This document shows positions 26,163 through 34,849 of a stretch of DNA of 50,084 nt, one piece after another (position 1 is the stretch's first letter; each line of letters begins with the position of its first letter). The notes under the pieces are model-generated. The model made no database searches. It worked only from the letters and a program-made list of their open reading frames with translations, and was not told where the DNA came from. Source of the DNA: Methanocalculus taiwanensis (GTDB lineage Archaea; Halobacteriota; Methanomicrobia; Methanomicrobiales; Methanocorpusculaceae); contig NZ_VOTZ01000018.1 of the NCBI RefSeq assembly GCF_024372745.1, positions 1 to 50,084 of the forward strand, read 5' to 3'. A program made the translations under genes and the position numbers.

Positions 26163-27322
26163 GAGATGTGGCAGTAATCGGAATCGGCTGCACGAAGTTT
26201 GGCGAGCGCTGGGATACCTCGTTCCGCGAACTCTTTGTTGAGGCAGGGACCCTCGCAATCGAGGATGCCGGGATTGATGGCGAATCAATCGATGCACTGT
26301 ATGTCGGCAATATGAGTGCAGGCAGATTTGTTGAACAGGAGCATATCGGGGCATTAATCGCAGATTATGCCGGACTTACCCGTGCAGGCCATACTCCGGC
26401 GACACGGGTCGAGGCCGCATGTGCTTCAGGAGGGCTCGCCTTCCGGCAGGCTGTTCTTGCGGTTGCATCAGGGATGGAAGACATAGTCGTTGCTGCGGGT
26501 GTTGAGAAGATGACCGATGCAGGAGACTCGACCGATGTCCTTGCAGCAGCCGCTGATCGCGAATGGGAAGGGTTTGCAGGGGCAACGTTCCCAGGGCTGT
26601 ATGCGATGATTGCAACCGATTATATGCACCGCTATCCCCTCACGCGGGAACAGCTTGCGAGTGTTGCGGTCAAGAACCATTACCATGGGTCGATGAATCC
26701 GATCTCGCAGTTCCAGAATGAGATTACCATCGATACCGTCCTCAGATCAACACTCGTTGCTGATCCGCTCAGGCTCTTTGACTGCTCCCCGGTCTCTGAC
26801 GGAAGTGCGGCGGTTGTTGTTGCACCGCTTGAAATGGCGCGCGAATTTACTGATGCCCCGGTTGCCGTGATCGGCACCGCACAGGCGAGCGACACAATTG
26901 CCCTCCATGACAGGCGGGATATCTCGACCCTTGATGCATCGGTTGCCGCCGGGAAACGGGTCTTTGAACGGGCACGTGTTGATCGGAAGGATATCGATCT
27001 CATTGAAGTCCACGACTGCTTCACGATAGCGGAGATCTGTGCTGTTGAAGATCTCGGCTTTGTGAAGAAAGGCGAGGCAGGTATGCTCTATGAAGAGGGG
27101 CAGACGTATATCGGCGGTGATCTGCCGGTGAATACCTCAGGCGGTCTGAAAGCGTGTGGACATCCGGTTGGTGCGACAGGGCTGAAACAGGTCTGGGAGG
27201 TTGTCACCCAGCTTCGTGGAGAGGCCGGGAAGCGGCAGGTTGACGGAGCTGAGATCGGGATGACCCAGAATGTCGGCGGTTCCGGCGCTACAGTCGTCTG
27301 CCATCTCCTGAGGAGGGTGTAA
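26159..27322 (+). CDS. Acetyl-CoA acetyltransferase (thiolase)
   Basis: A 387-residue thiolase with the nucleophile C88 in EAACASGG, the HDCF motif (His near 287) and CGHPVGATG near 338. It makes acetoacetyl-CoA, the first step of the mevalonate route; this archaeal type is of the SCP2-like group that forms a channelling complex with HMG-CoA synthase and a DUF35 protein. Four-base overlap with the upstream gene; the DUF35 gene starts three bases after its stop. Confidence 0.95.
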   Translation: MRDVAVIGIGCTKFGERWDTSFRELFVEAGTLAIEDAGIDGESIDALYVGNMSAGRFVEQEHIGALIADYAGLTRAGHTPATRVEAACASGGLAFRQAVLAVASGMEDIVVAAGVEKMTDAGDSTDVLAAAADREWEGFAGATFPGLYAMIATDYMHRYPLTREQLASVAVKNHYHGSMNPISQFQNEITIDTVLRSTLVADPLRLFDCSPVSDGSAAVVVAPLEMAREFTDAPVAVIGTAQASDTIALHDRRDISTLDASVAAGKRVFERARVDRKDIDLIEVHDCFTIAEICAVEDLGFVKKGEAGMLYEEGQTYIGGDLPVNTSGGLKACGHPVGATGLKQVWEVVTQLRGEAGKRQVDGAEIGMTQNVGGSGATVVCHLLRRV

Positions 27323-27325
27323 AGA

Positions 27326-27715
27326 ATGACAGTAGCACGTTTCTGGAGGAAGATCCCCCAGAGATATAACCTGATTGGAACGAGATGCGAGACCTGCGGA
27401 ACGGTCTTCTTCCCGCCCCGCTCTCTCTGCCCGGATTGCCGGAGGGACGGCAGAATCGTTGATCATCACTGTTCCGGCCGGGGGAAAGTTATTACCTATA
27501 CGGTGATCAGAACGGCAAGCGACCAGTTTTCGAACCAGACACCGTATGTTCTTGCAATCATCGAGCTGGAAGACGGGTGCCGTCTCACCTCGCAGGTGAT
27601 CTGTGCTCCCTCTGAGATATCCTTTGGGATGCCGGTAAAATCGGTCTTTCGGGTGATTGCTGAAGACGGGCCTTCGGGTATTATTCATTACGGGACAAAA
27701 TTCGTCCCGGCTTAA
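27326..27715 (+). CDS. DUF35 OB-fold protein, scaffold of the thiolase/HMG-CoA synthase complex
   Basis: The 129-residue protein has an N-terminal zinc ribbon (CETCG about 21-25, CPDCR about 35-39) and an OB fold (about 50-129; GRGKVITYTVIRTAS). In archaea it bridges thiolase and HMG-CoA synthase and shares a CoA-binding site with them. It closes the operon; its stop codon overlaps the convergent Trm5-like gene by four bases. Confidence 0.94.
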   Translation: MTVARFWRKIPQRYNLIGTRCETCGTVFFPPRSLCPDCRRDGRIVDHHCSGRGKVITYTVIRTASDQFSNQTPYVLAIIELEDGCRLTSQVICAPSEISFGMPVKSVFRVIAEDGPSGIIHYGTKFVPA

Positions 27716-28623
27716 TCCTTTTTTATATCATAGACCGCATGCCATTTCCCTGCTGAATACGACCTGAGGTACCGCTCGGTTATGGTACTCTCCAGAATGA
27801 TCGATCTGATCTGATCAATATATTCTCCCTCCTGCTCCTGAAGTGCATAGAGGTGGATGGTGGCCCCAGGTTTTGTTATCTGATCGGCGATTGGGAGAAA
27901 ATCTATTGCAATCAGGGGGAGGTTCATCAGGACGCGATCAAATGTATCCGGGAAGAGCTCTCCAAGATGGCTGGCGTCTCCGAGCATCGGGAGGACATTT
28001 CCGGTATTGTTTGCCAAAAGATTCTCCCGCAGGAGGTGGATTGCGGCAGGATTCTTGTCGCAGGCAAGGATCCATGATGCCCTGTCCGAAAGGGCGATCG
28101 GAAACGGCCCCACGCCGCAGAACATATCGCAGATAACTTCGCCCTCAGCTATGTATGAATGAATCCGCTGTCTTTCGGTGGCGAGGCGGGATGAGAAATA
28201 TGCGAGGGAGAGATCAATTATGAGCCGGTGGCCATATTCCGAGATGGTCGTACGGGTGGTGGGAATACCTGCCAGGGTGGTGAATGACTTTGTCCGGAAT
28301 TCTCCCTTGACTGCACCTTCAGAACAGAGTACCGTATGGGTGGATGGACGTCCTTTCAGGATCTCTTCTGCTCCTGATACATCATTCTCCTGCATAATTG
28401 CGATCCCACCGACCTGTTCGTGCCTGGGCAGGGTAGGAGGTACCTGAATCTCCTCAAAGAGGGCGCGCTCTGTTCCGGGCGGCGAACCCGTAACCGGGAT
28501 TAAAAGATCTGATCCCTCAGCTCTTGGATGAAGCGTGCGATCCAGTGCATCGCCTGCGATCAGCTCCTGCCGTCTTCTCTCACCTTCAACTTTTTGTACC
28601 CTGACGGCCCATCCCTCGATCAT
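27712..28623 (-). CDS. Trm5-family tRNA (guanine37-N1)-methyltransferase
   Basis: A 303-residue class I SAM methyltransferase. The SAM loop DMFCGVGPF is at about 166-174, the acidic DKN at 189-191, and the catalytic NLP at 234-236, which in Trm5 positions the target guanine. The N-terminal part (about 1-110) corresponds to the D1/D2 RNA-binding region, here short. The family makes m1G37 in tRNA, needed to keep the reading frame; some archaeal paralogues act in wyosine synthesis (Taw22/Taw2), which cannot be excluded. It is divergent from cofH. Confidence 0.88.
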   Translation of the reverse strand: MIEGWAVRVQKVEGERRRQELIAGDALDRTLHPRAEGSDLLIPVTGSPPGTERALFEEIQVPPTLPRHEQVGGIAIMQENDVSGAEEILKGRPSTHTVLCSEGAVKGEFRTKSFTTLAGIPTTRTTISEYGHRLIIDLSLAYFSSRLATERQRIHSYIAEGEVICDMFCGVGPFPIALSDRASWILACDKNPAAIHLLRENLLANNTGNVLPMLGDASHLGELFPDTFDRVLMNLPLIAIDFLPIADQITKPGATIHLYALQEQEGEYIDQIRSIILESTITERYLRSYSAGKWHAVYDIKKD

Positions 28624-28675
28624 CAGTACAGGATGGTGCGGGTACTTCTTATTGGTGTCTGGTTAATCACTCTGT

Positions 28676-29767
28676 ATGGGAAAGGGTGTGCCGGAGATAC
28701 TCCGGGATGTAGCTCATGGCGTGCGGATGACGGAACAGGATGCGGCTGTCCTCCTTTCTGCAACCGGCAGGGATCTGCTCAGGATCGCACAAGCCGCTGA
28801 TGAAGCACGGGAGATTGCTGTTGGGGATGCTGTAACGTTTGTCAGGAACCAGAATATCAATGTGACGAATATCTGTATAAATTCCTGCGGTTTTTGTGGT
28901 TTTTCGAGAAAGCCGGGAGATCCGGATGCATATGAGCATTCGCTTGAGATTGTCCGGTTGAAGGCCGAAGAAGCGCAAAAGAAGCATCATATCACCGAGA
29001 TCTGTTCAGTCTCCGGTCTTCACCCCGCCTATGATGCCGACCAGTATGCCGGGATAATTACAGCAATCCGGGACGGTGCTCCGGGCGTCCATATTCATGC
29101 AGGAAACCCGATGGAGGTGGCATATGCGGCCCGCCAGAGCGGTATTCCGACCGAATATGTCTTAAAAGAGCTGAAAGAATCAGGCCTTTCTTCTCTCTGC
29201 GGAACTGCCGCTGAGATCCTGGTTGATTCTGTCCGTGACAGGATCTGTCCTGGCAAGATACCAACTGCCGAATGGGTGCGTATCATCTCCGAAGCCCATA
29301 GGATGGGTATTCCGACGACGGCAACTATCATGTACGGGCATATTGAATCAGATGCCGATCGCGCCCGCCATCTCGCTATTATAAGGGATATACAGGATGA
29401 AACGTCTGGTTTCACCGAGTTTGTACCGCTGTCATTCATCCACCAGCAGACCCCGATCTACAAGAAGGGGCTTGCGCGTGCCGGTGCCACCGGCAGGGAA
29501 GATATCCTGATGCATGCGGTATCACGGTTATTTCTTGATAATATCAAAAATATCCAGGTTTCATGGGTGAAGCTTGGGCAGAAGATGGCGCAGCTTCTGC
29601 TCCTTGCCGGTGCGAACGATCTCGGAGGGACGGTGTATGAGGAGTCGATCTCAAAGAGTGCCGGGGCTGTCCAGACAGATTTCCTCGATCCGTCCGTGAT
29701 GCGGCGGATGGCAGAAGATCTCGGCCGTCCTTTGAGGGAGCGGACAACGCTGTATCAGCTGATCTGA
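28676..29767 (+). CDS. cofH: FO synthase subunit 2, CofH
   Basis: A 363-residue radical SAM enzyme with C67-x3-C71-x2-C74 (CINSCGFC) for the iron-sulfur cluster and the CofH-typical 'CSVSGLHP', 'VPLSFIHQQTP' and 'GANDLGGTVYEES' segments. It joins 5-amino-6-ribitylaminouracil and tyrosine on the route to 8-hydroxy-5-deazaflavin FO, the core of coenzyme F420. Its partner CofG is not encoded in the window. The start at ATG 28676 is the first in frame; GTG 28688 is an alternative. Flavin and F420 routes share a precursor, but ribB and ribK lie 10 kb away. Confidence 0.94.
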   Translation: MGKGVPEILRDVAHGVRMTEQDAAVLLSATGRDLLRIAQAADEAREIAVGDAVTFVRNQNINVTNICINSCGFCGFSRKPGDPDAYEHSLEIVRLKAEEAQKKHHITEICSVSGLHPAYDADQYAGIITAIRDGAPGVHIHAGNPMEVAYAARQSGIPTEYVLKELKESGLSSLCGTAAEILVDSVRDRICPGKIPTAEWVRIISEAHRMGIPTTATIMYGHIESDADRARHLAIIRDIQDETSGFTEFVPLSFIHQQTPIYKKGLARAGATGREDILMHAVSRLFLDNIKNIQVSWVKLGQKMAQLLLLAGANDLGGTVYEESISKSAGAVQTDFLDPSVMRRMAEDLGRPLRERTTLYQLI

Positions 29768-29805
29768 TAAGCTATATAGGAACCGGCGTTCTTTAACTTT
29801 TTATT

Positions 29806-30078
29806 ATGGGATATGCAACCTGTGTATACTGTGGCAGGTATCTTTCAGCTGCCGGAACCGATCCAAAGGGTTCTTCCACAGCGGGTGCTGAAAGGGGAAA
29901 AAAACTTCCGGTATGTCTGGATTGCAGGCGGAGTAAACGAGATCGTCCCCTCACCCTGTGGCTTCGGATGCTGAAGAAGAAGGATCGGATGCGGTGGGAG
30001 AGGATAGTGAAGTACCATTCCCGAAAGATGGGGGGGCAGATCACATTGGAAGTGAAGCGGGTTGAGCGGGAACGGTGA
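29806..30078 (+). CDS. Small zinc-binding protein, HNH-like without the catalytic motif
   Basis: A 90-residue, strongly basic protein with CVYCG (residues 6-10) and CLDCRRSKRDRPLTLWLR (about 37-54). The spacing and the 'C-x-x-C-R-x-S-K' end resemble the treble-clef zinc knuckle of HNH endonucleases, but the Asp-His catalytic pair between the knuckles is absent. It is thus likely to be a nucleic-acid-binding protein of unknown role. It has its own gap upstream (38 bases after cofH) with an AT-rich tract (CTTTTTATT). Confidence 0.7.
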   Translation: MGYATCVYCGRYLSAAGTDPKGSSTAGAERGKKLPVCLDCRRSKRDRPLTLWLRMLKKKDRMRWERIVKYHSRKMGGQITLEVKRVERER

Positions 30079-30137
30079 TCTCTTCCTTTATGTCTCCTCT
30101 TCAAAAGCTACATTGCCCTGGATGAGAAAGACTGATC

Positions 30138-31346
30138 ATGGATCAGTATCGATCGGATCTGAGGGAAGGACGCCTGAAGCTGTACGCTCTTGAGAAGGTG
30201 CTTCCACCAGACGACGCAGTAACACTCCGAAGGGAGTATATTGAGGAGGAGACGGGATCTGATCTCTCTCCTCTGTCATCATATTCGATCCCGATTGACC
30301 GAATTGTTGCAAGGAACTGTGAAAATATGATCGGCTGTGTGCAGGTGCCGGTCGGGGTGGCGGGACCGGTTCCGGTGAAGGGGGAGTATGCTGATACGAT
30401 TGTGTGGCTCCCGCTTGCAACAACCGAGGGGGCGCTGGTTGCCTCGGTGAACCGGGGCTGTTCTGCGATTGCAAAAGCAGGGGGGGCAGAAGTCCGGATC
30501 CTCCGTGACGGGATGACCCGTGCTCCGGTCTTTGCTGCTGGATCTGTTGCTCATGCCCATGAGGTGGCGGCGTTTGCCGAAGATCACCTGATGGAGATCC
30601 AGGAGATTGCAGAATCGACAACCTCACATGGCGAGCTGATCGGGCTTGTCCCCTATATCGTCGGAACCAGCGTCTTCCTGAGGTTTGAGTTTGATACCAA
30701 AGATGCGATGGGGATGAATATGGTGACGATCGCATCGCAGAAGGCAGCAGACTACATCGCAGAGGAGACCGGTGCCCGGCTGGTTGCACTCTCCGGGAAT
30801 ATGTGTGCTGACAAAAAACCTGCTGCGATCAATCTCGTTGAAGGGCGGGGTAAGACCGTGACAGCCGGGGTCTTCCTTCCCGATGCCCTCTGCAAAGAGG
30901 TGTTCAAGTGCGATTCTGCATCACTTGCCGAGGTGAATATGCGGAAGAATCTGGTCGGCTCAGCCCGTGCGGGGGCACTTGGGTTCAATGCCCATGCAGC
31001 AAATATCATCGCCGCTCTCTATATCGCCTGCGGCCAGGATCCGGCTCATGTGGTGGAGGGCTCGTCCTGCATTACAACAGCTGACCTGATGGAGGGCGGT
31101 GTCTATGTGGCGGTGACGCTTCCCGCAGTGCAGGTAGGAACCGTCGGCGGCGGCACCGGCATTGCAACCCAGGCCGCCTGCCTCTCTCTTCTCAGGGTCG
31201 CAGGCAGCGGGGATCCGCCCGGTGCCAATGCAAAGGCTTTTGCCGAGATTGTGGCGGCTGGTGTGCTTGCAGGTGAGCTTTCGCTTCTCGGGGCACTGGC
31301 GGCACAGCATCTCGCACGGGCGCATAAGGAGCTTGGGAGAGGGTGA
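30138..31346 (+). CDS. hmgA: Hydroxymethylglutaryl-CoA reductase, class I
   Basis: A 402-residue enzyme that reduces HMG-CoA to mevalonate with NADPH for archaeal isoprenoid lipids. Signatures: ENMIGCVQVPVG (substrate), LATTEGALVAS with the catalytic Glu, 'MGMNMVT', CADKKPAA with the catalytic Lys, GQDPA with Asp, the GTVGGGT nucleotide loop and a C-terminal His. The length fits the archaeal soluble form with no membrane domain. It stands apart from the HMG-CoA synthase operon by about 2.4 kb. Confidence 0.97.
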   Translation: MDQYRSDLREGRLKLYALEKVLPPDDAVTLRREYIEEETGSDLSPLSSYSIPIDRIVARNCENMIGCVQVPVGVAGPVPVKGEYADTIVWLPLATTEGALVASVNRGCSAIAKAGGAEVRILRDGMTRAPVFAAGSVAHAHEVAAFAEDHLMEIQEIAESTTSHGELIGLVPYIVGTSVFLRFEFDTKDAMGMNMVTIASQKAADYIAEETGARLVALSGNMCADKKPAAINLVEGRGKTVTAGVFLPDALCKEVFKCDSASLAEVNMRKNLVGSARAGALGFNAHAANIIAALYIACGQDPAHVVEGSSCITTADLMEGGVYVAVTLPAVQVGTVGGGTGIATQAACLSLLRVAGSGDPPGANAKAFAEIVAAGVLAGELSLLGALAAQHLARAHKELGRG

Positions 31347-31398
31347 ATAAAGTTATACATCTCTATTCTCCCCAATATCCCTGAATCTCCCAGGAATG

Positions 31399-31443
31399 GT
31401 GATCACACCTATCAATGTGATACACATTGATAGAAACTGATAG
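31399..31443. promoter_or_regulatory. Operator-like palindrome upstream of the corrinoid cassette
   Basis: Bases 31409-31433 form a perfect inverted repeat: CTATCAATGTG, spacer ATA, CACATTGATAG. A third half site CTGATAG lies at 31437-31443, ten bases beyond, and GTGATCAC is a palindrome at 31399-31406. The block ends about 60 bases before the start of the corrinoid gene and about 27 bases before the TATA-like CTTTATCG (31471-31478). Such symmetry is typical of a binding site for a dimeric regulator. Confidence 0.75.
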
Positions 31444-31502
31444 ATCCCTCCCCTCTTCCCCTCTCCAAACCTTTATCGTAACCAAATCGCATTGAAAGAG
31501 CT

Positions 31503-32144
31503 ATGAAGAACGGAGGCAATGCGTCTTCGGTACAGGCACTTGAATCTGCCCTCCTCAGTTCAGATTCCAAAGGAGCCAGGGAGATACTGGTGGGATCATG
31601 CAACCCTGCTGATCCATATGCCTGCATCTCCACCCTGATTGAGCCTGCACTCAGGTCAATTGGAGAGCAATGGGCTCTGGGGGATGCCGCCCTCTCCCAG
31701 ATCTACGTGAGCGGCAGGATCTGCGAGGAATATATCCGCAGCCTGCCGCTTCCCATGTCAGGGATACGGGAAGATCAGCCAAGGATCGCGATTGCCGTTC
31801 TGGAGGATTTTCATACCCTCGGCAAGGAGACCGTCCTTGCTGCCCTCCATGCCTCTGGTTATTGCGTGGAGGACTATGGTGCCGGGATTACTGTTCCCGA
31901 GCTCCTCGAACTGGTAAAGCGGGATGGAATAGAGGTGCTCTTTGTTTCCACCCTGATGCTCCGTGCAGCACTTGAGGTGCGGCACCTGATGGATGGAATC
32001 CATGAGGATGGAATACCCGTCCGGGTGATCGTCGGCGGTGCTCCCTTCCTCTTTGATGATCTGCTCTGGAAAGAGGTCGGGGCGGATGCCTTTGCCCATG
32101 ATGCGGCAGAAGCTGTCGGTCTTCTGGAAGGAGGGGTTAAATGA
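31503..32144 (+). CDS. Corrinoid-binding (B12-binding domain) protein
   Basis: A 213-residue protein with the helical cap domain of methyltransferase corrinoid proteins (about residues 10-85, 'LIEPALRSIGEQWALGDAALSQIYVSGRI') followed by a Rossmann-like cobalamin-binding domain (about 92-210). The cobalt-ligand motif D-x-H-x-x-G is intact (D102, H104, G107 in EDFHTLG), and IVGGAPF near 176 fits the second loop. Related to MtaC/MttC-type proteins, which carry methyl groups in methylotrophic methanogenesis, but no substrate methyltransferase (MtaB, MttB) is present. A TATA-like element at 31471 would give a very short leader. The gene overlaps the UroD-like gene (ATGA). Confidence 0.9.
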   Translation: MKNGGNASSVQALESALLSSDSKGAREILVGSCNPADPYACISTLIEPALRSIGEQWALGDAALSQIYVSGRICEEYIRSLPLPMSGIREDQPRIAIAVLEDFHTLGKETVLAALHASGYCVEDYGAGITVPELLELVKRDGIEVLFVSTLMLRAALEVRHLMDGIHEDGIPVRVIVGGAPFLFDDLLWKEVGADAFAHDAAEAVGLLEGGVK

Positions 32145-33181
32145 GCGGAGATGAGATGACCCCGCTTGAGCGGACACTCACTGCTCTCTCCCATAAAGAG
32201 CCGGATCGGGTACCGCTCTTTTTAAACCTCACGATGCACGGGGCCCGTGAGCTTGGGTTATCAATCCGTGATTATTATCAGAAGGTGGAACATGTGGTCA
32301 AAGGCCAGGAGCTTCTTATGAAGAAGTATGGCAACGACTGCCTGACCGGCTTCTGTTACGGGGCAGCAGAAGTTGAGGCGTTTGGGGGGAGTGTCCGGTT
32401 CTTTGAGAACGGTCCGCCAAATGCCGGAGCCCCGCCCATCCGGGATCTCAGGATGATTAGCTCTCTTGATGTGCCTGATCCGGCAGACTGCCCTCCGCTT
32501 CAACGCATGCTCGTGGCAACCCGGATCCTGGCAGAACGGTATGGCGATTCTGTTCCGGTTGCCGGTGTTGCGATCTCCCCGTTTTCGCTTCCTGTCATGC
32601 AGCTTGGCTTCTCACGGTATCTTGATCTCCTCCTCAGGGATGATCCCCTCTTCCGGGACCTGATGGAGGTGAATTGCAATTTCTGTACCACATGGGCGAA
32701 CCTCCAGATTGAAGCCGGTGCAACCGCGGTCGTCTACTTTGATCCGGTCACCTCTCCGACGATTATTCCTCCTGATATTGCGAGAAAGACAGGATGTCGG
32801 ATCGCCCGCGAGGTCATTCGGACGATCAAGGGTGGGGTTGCTTATCACCTTGCTTCAGGCCGCTGCCTTGCGATTGCTGAAGATCTGATAGATTCCGGAG
32901 CAGTTGCCCTTGGTGTTTCGGCACTCGAAGATCTCAGTCTTTTAAAGGATACATTTGCCGGGAAGATGGCACTTATCGGAAATCTGGATGGCGTATCGAT
33001 GAGGCGATGGTCCGGGAAGGAGGCAGAAGCCCGGGTCCGGGAGGCTGTGTCAAAGGCTGGTCCCGGTGGAGGCTTCATTCTCTCTGATAATCACGGGGAA
33101 ATTCCCTGGCAGGTTGGGGATTCTGTCATCATGACAATTGCTGACGCCGCCAGAACATATGGGAGATACCCGATCGCATGA
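32141..33181 (+). CDS. UroD-family methyltransferase-like protein lacking the zinc cysteines
   Basis: The 346-residue TIM-barrel protein belongs to the uroporphyrinogen decarboxylase/MtaA-MtbA family (N-terminal 'RTLTALSHKEPDRVPLFLN', 'DPVTSPTIIPPDIA', 'LIGNLDG'). Methyltransferases such as MtaA bind zinc with H-x-C and a later Cys; here the sites read YHLASG (H236, Ala where Cys is expected) and SDNHGEI (no Cys, H318). It therefore may not activate a thiol such as coenzyme M in the usual way. Its coding sequence overlaps both the corrinoid gene before it and the kinase gene after it by four bases, so it most likely works with them. True heme-pathway UroD is unlikely in this setting. Confidence 0.88.
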   Translation: MSGDEMTPLERTLTALSHKEPDRVPLFLNLTMHGARELGLSIRDYYQKVEHVVKGQELLMKKYGNDCLTGFCYGAAEVEAFGGSVRFFENGPPNAGAPPIRDLRMISSLDVPDPADCPPLQRMLVATRILAERYGDSVPVAGVAISPFSLPVMQLGFSRYLDLLLRDDPLFRDLMEVNCNFCTTWANLQIEAGATAVVYFDPVTSPTIIPPDIARKTGCRIAREVIRTIKGGVAYHLASGRCLAIAEDLIDSGAVALGVSALEDLSLLKDTFAGKMALIGNLDGVSMRRWSGKEAEARVREAVSKAGPGGGFILSDNHGEIPWQVGDSVIMTIADAARTYGRYPIA

Positions 33182-34848
33182 AGGAGAAGGACGGCCTTGT
33201 TGGCATCCTTGCCTGCAGGAACCTTGATGATGAGGTTCGGTCTGCCCTTCGGGGCTCAGCGTATGAGAATATCAGGGCGATCTTCTTTGATCCTCATTGC
33301 AGCCTGCCGCTCCCTGAGTGGAACAAAGCGTTTGGAGAGGCATATGCGAATCTCTCAGCAGAAGTCGATCAGGTCTGTGTCCTGAGCTGCGGCTGCTCTT
33401 TTCCTGTGCCTGAGATCGGTTTCTCTGCCCATCTCAGATCTCCGGAAATGTTCCTTTCGAAACATGAACTCCGTTCACTCTCCGGGCCGGGTGTTTATAT
33501 GATCTCCTCGGGGTTTGCAGGGAGGTATCGCTCATCATTCCCCTGCCAGATATCCTCTCCGGGTGAAGAAAAACATCTCCCCGATACAGGGATTTCACGG
33601 ATCGTTCATCTCAGGACCCGTGATAATGGTACCGCCGATACCGGTGCCAGGGAGCTGGCGGATCGGCTCTCTGTGTCCCTCGCCATTGTGCCTGTTGATC
33701 TGGATCTCTTCTCAGCCAGGCTCCGGGAGACACTCGCCTCGCTTGAGTTGGTTGCCCTCAGGGAAAGGAAAATGGGGCAATTGAAAGGACTTGAGGAGCA
33801 GGTTGCGGATTACACGATGGCATTTGATCTTCTGAAGGATATTGCAGCCGCAGCCACTGAAAAAGAGGTGATCAGACGGATCGATCACCTCTTCAGACTC
33901 CTCTTCTCACCCTCTGTCATCAAACATTCTGATACTCTTTACGAAGAAGGGGCATCGGGTCTTCTTTTGCCGGTTGCATATGGAGGTGAGGTGCTCCTTT
34001 GGTTCCAGATTGATCACTTCGCACATCCCGAGTTTCTCGATGGATACAGGAATACTGCTGACGTCCTCCTTCCGGTTCTTGGCCTTGCGATTAAAAATGC
34101 CCGGACATACCAGCGGCTCCTTGATGCAAACGCAGAGAAGGATCAGGAGATTTCCGCAAGAAAAGAGGTTCAGGAAGCCCTTTCCCTGGCAAATAAGAAG
34201 CTCAACATTCTCACAGCGATCACACGACATGATATACTCAATGATATTATGGTTGCTTCCGCATACATTGATCTCGCCTCGGATTTTCCTATGTCTGACG
34301 AGGTGAAGACCTATTTCAGGCAGCTCGATGATCGGGTGTGTGCAATCCAGCATAAGATTGAGTTTACCCGTGACTATCAGGATATGGGTGTACAATTACC
34401 TTCGTGGCAGGATATTGGGTTATATATTGATTCCATAGCCCCGGATATCCTGAAGGTGTCGTCTCTTCGTCTTGAGAATGAACTGTCTGGTCTGGAAATT
34501 TTTGCGGATCCGATGCTCGACAAGGTGGTACATAACCTCTGCCAGAATGCCGTTTTCCATGCAGCTTCTGCAAGTAATCTCCGGTTTCGGGCTCTGGAGG
34601 ATTCCGGTGATCTCGTGATTTGTGTTTCCGATGACGGACCAGGGGTTCCGGATAACAAGAAGGAATCAATATTCAGGCCGGCATTTGGAAGAGGTCATGG
34701 TTTTGGCCTCTACCTGGTATCAGAAATTCTCTCGATCACCGGAATCACCATTGCTGAAACAGGGATAGCCGGTACAGGGGCTGAGTTTCGTATAAGAGTG
34801 CCTTCCGGCCGCTGGAGGAGGGGAAGGATGCCTCCTGCTGACTTTTAA
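33178..34848 (+). CDS. Histidine kinase with Cys-rich DUF1638-like N-terminal domain
   Basis: The 556-residue soluble protein has an N-terminal alpha/beta region (about 6-185) with cysteines C13, C41, C67, C71, C73 and C123, resembling DUF1638 proteins that occur near corrinoid methyltransferases; a coiled linker (about 190-215); a GAF-like region (about 215-315); and a histidine kinase: the phospho-acceptor H351 in TRHDILND, the N box NLCQNAVFHA, SDDGPGVP and GHGFGLYLVSEI. All kinase boxes are intact. It is the third gene of the cassette, overlapping the UroD-like gene, and has no membrane segment. This suggests that it senses the state of the corrinoid or methyl group inside the cell. No response regulator is adjacent. 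The DUF1638 assignment is by pattern only. Confidence 0.88.
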   Translation: MKEKDGLVGILACRNLDDEVRSALRGSAYENIRAIFFDPHCSLPLPEWNKAFGEAYANLSAEVDQVCVLSCGCSFPVPEIGFSAHLRSPEMFLSKHELRSLSGPGVYMISSGFAGRYRSSFPCQISSPGEEKHLPDTGISRIVHLRTRDNGTADTGARELADRLSVSLAIVPVDLDLFSARLRETLASLELVALRERKMGQLKGLEEQVADYTMAFDLLKDIAAAATEKEVIRRIDHLFRLLFSPSVIKHSDTLYEEGASGLLLPVAYGGEVLLWFQIDHFAHPEFLDGYRNTADVLLPVLGLAIKNARTYQRLLDANAEKDQEISARKEVQEALSLANKKLNILTAITRHDILNDIMVASAYIDLASDFPMSDEVKTYFRQLDDRVCAIQHKIEFTRDYQDMGVQLPSWQDIGLYIDSIAPDILKVSSLRLENELSGLEIFADPMLDKVVHNLCQNAVFHAASASNLRFRALEDSGDLVICVSDDGPGVPDNKKESIFRPAFGRGHGFGLYLVSEILSITGITIAETGIAGTGAEFRIRVPSGRWRRGRMPPADF

Positions 34849-34849
34849 A

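Noticed and set aside
31503-33181. Naming the two genes mtaC and mtaA
   Set aside because: There is no mtaB, the UroD-like protein lacks the MtaA zinc ligands, and a kinase is coupled to them, so a methanol-specific role is not supported.
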